Shown here: piece after piece, positions 6,867-7,910 of the stretch
Layout of the letters: the number at the start of each line of letters is the position of its first letter
How positions within the stretch are numbered: the stretch's first letter is position 1
NCBI GenBank assembly: GCA_036402155.1
Contig: DASWTL010000057.1
Location: 1 to 7,910 of the forward strand
DNA length: 7,910 nt
Direction: 5' to 3'
Origin: DASWTL01 sp036402155
GTDB lineage: Bacteria; Bacteroidota; Bacteroidia; Sphingobacteriales; Sphingobacteriaceae
The notes under the pieces: model-generated
Told to the model about the DNA's origin: nothing
Database searches by the model: none
The model's input: only the letters and a program-made list of their open reading frames with translations
Position numbers and translations under genes: made by a program

Positions 6867-7910
6867 ATGAGCAATCGCAGAGACTTTCTAAAATTAACTG
6901 GCCTTGCAGGCGCCGGGCTTTTAACCGGCTGCGCTACCGGAATCAGCGGCATTAAAGATGATTCGCAAAAAAAATATAAAAATTATACTCAAAAGTTTAA
7001 CATGTCAGGCTATGCAGCTCCGGCATTAGAAACTGTTCGTATAGGTTTTATCGGATTAGGAAACCGGGGGCCGGGAGCTGTTGTGCGCATGAGTAAAATA
7101 GAAGGTGTAGATATAAAAGGACTTTGCGATCTGCGGCCCGAAAAAGCACAGGCAGCCAAACAGAAAATTGCCAATACACCGCATAAACCCGACCTGTATA
7201 CGGCAGATGAAAACGCCTGGAAAAAGTTGTGCGATCGTAATGATATTGATCTGATTTATATCGCTACTCCATGGCATTTGCATACACCCATGGCAGTATA
7301 TGCCATGGAACAGGGTAAACATGTTGCTGTTGAAGTACCTGTTTCAAAAACCATTGAGGAATGCTGGCAACTGGTAGAAACATCTGAAAAAACAAGGAAG
7401 CATTGTATGATCCTGGAGAATTGTTGCTACGACTTTTTTGAGTTGCTTACTTTAAACATGGCACGCCAGGGCTTTTTTGGTGAAATAGTTCATGTAGAAG
7501 GTGCTTATATCCATAATCTGTTGGAACATAATTTTTCAAAAACACAGTACCAGGATATGTGGCGTTTGAAAGAAAATTTCAACAACGGTAATCTTTATCC
7601 AACACATGGTCTAGGACCTGTTGCCCAGATCCTGAATATTAACCGGGGTGATAGAATGGATTATATGGTGTCGATGTCCAGCAACGACTTTTCTATGGCA
7701 CCTCTGGCAAAAGAATTAGCGGCAAAGGACGATTTTTACAAGCAATTTGCGAACAAATCATATCGTGGCAACATGAACACCAGTACTATACGTACCAGTC
7801 TGGGTAAAACGATGATGATTCAGCATGACGTGAGTTCACCGAGGCCTTATTCCCGGTTACATACTTTAAGCGGAACAAAGGGCGTAGCGCAAAAATATCC
7901 CTTACCGGGT
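6867..7910 (+). CDS. GH109-like Gfo/Idh/MocA-fold glycosidase, Tat lipoprotein, 3' truncated
   Basis: 348 codons are visible and the frame runs off the right edge; GH109 proteins are usually about 440-470 residues, so roughly a quarter is missing. The N-terminus MSNRRDFLKLTG is a twin-arginine signal, and LLTGC (Cys22) is a lipobox, so it is probably exported folded with its cofactor and then lipidated. VRIGFIGLGNRG (about 57-68) is the Rossmann GxGxxG NAD-binding turn. As recalled from the Elizabethkingia GH109 enzyme, shared blocks are EECW..V..SE.T, LEN-C-CY (Glu184), LNM.R.G.FGE.VH, LYPTHGLGP (Tyr244, His247) and RPY (Tyr328), matching residues reported in that active site. The Lys of the EKP motif in ordinary Gfo/Idh dehydrogenases is Val here (VEVPVS, residue 157), as in GH109. 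Such enzymes cleave alpha-N-acetylgalactosaminides by transient oxidation at C3 with tightly bound NAD. The actual substrate here is untested; a keto-sugar-forming dehydrogenase is the alternative. Confidence 0.87.
   Translation, partial: MSNRRDFLKLTGLAGAGLLTGCATGISGIKDDSQKKYKNYTQKFNMSGYAAPALETVRIGFIGLGNRGPGAVVRMSKIEGVDIKGLCDLRPEKAQAAKQKIANTPHKPDLYTADENAWKKLCDRNDIDLIYIATPWHLHTPMAVYAMEQGKHVAVEVPVSKTIEECWQLVETSEKTRKHCMILENCCYDFFELLTLNMARQGFFGEIVHVEGAYIHNLLEHNFSKTQYQDMWRLKENFNNGNLYPTHGLGPVAQILNINRGDRMDYMVSMSSNDFSMAPLAKELAAKDDFYKQFANKSYRGNMNTSTIRTSLGKTMMIQHDVSSPRPYSRLHTLSGTKGVAQKYPLPG

Noticed and set aside
7056..7322. Minus-strand 88-codon open frame
   Set aside because: It lies wholly inside the GH109-like coding region, whose conserved motifs are on the + strand; the antisense frame is a shadow.

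Overview
The window looks like a chromosomal segment of a Bacteroidota bacterium, probably Sphingobacteriia/Chitinophagia-like (Pedobacter or similar). The evidence is a textbook Type IX secretion (Por) C-terminal sorting domain, a lipoprotein with a short Bacteroidota-style signal, AT-rich leaders without clear Shine-Dalgarno sequences, and a candidate promoter of the Bacteroidota TTTG / TAnnTTTG type. The genus is inference; no rRNA or marker gene is present.

Layout: four genes, all on the + strand, with spacers of 93, 142 and 186 bp. (1) A 5'-truncated DegT/DnrJ/EryC1/StrS-family PLP aminotransferase (2-1189). (2) A 663-residue lipoprotein made almost wholly of beta-propeller-like repeats (1283-3274). 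(3) A 1087-residue secreted protein (3417-6680): signal peptide, carbohydrate-binding-module-like N-domain, a propeller region clearly paralogous to gene 2, an IPT/TIG domain, an Ig-like domain and a T9SS sorting domain. (4) A 3'-truncated, Tat-exported lipoprotein oxidoreductase of the Gfo/Idh/MocA fold that resembles GH109, the NAD-dependent alpha-N-acetylgalactosaminidase family (6867-7910).

How they may work together (inference): the cluster looks like an extracytoplasmic glycan-processing locus. One propeller protein is anchored to the cell envelope and its paralogue is exported to the surface or medium. The GH109-like enzyme would act on sugars in the periplasm, and the aminotransferase might act on a keto-sugar. 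No SusC/SusD pair or classical glycoside hydrolase lies in the window, so the substrate is unknown. The most interesting element is the propeller pair: by eye, each protein contains about 14 repeats, enough for two seven-bladed propellers, and they share blocks of polar and aromatic residues that look like a conserved functional site. I cannot assign them to a described enzyme family.
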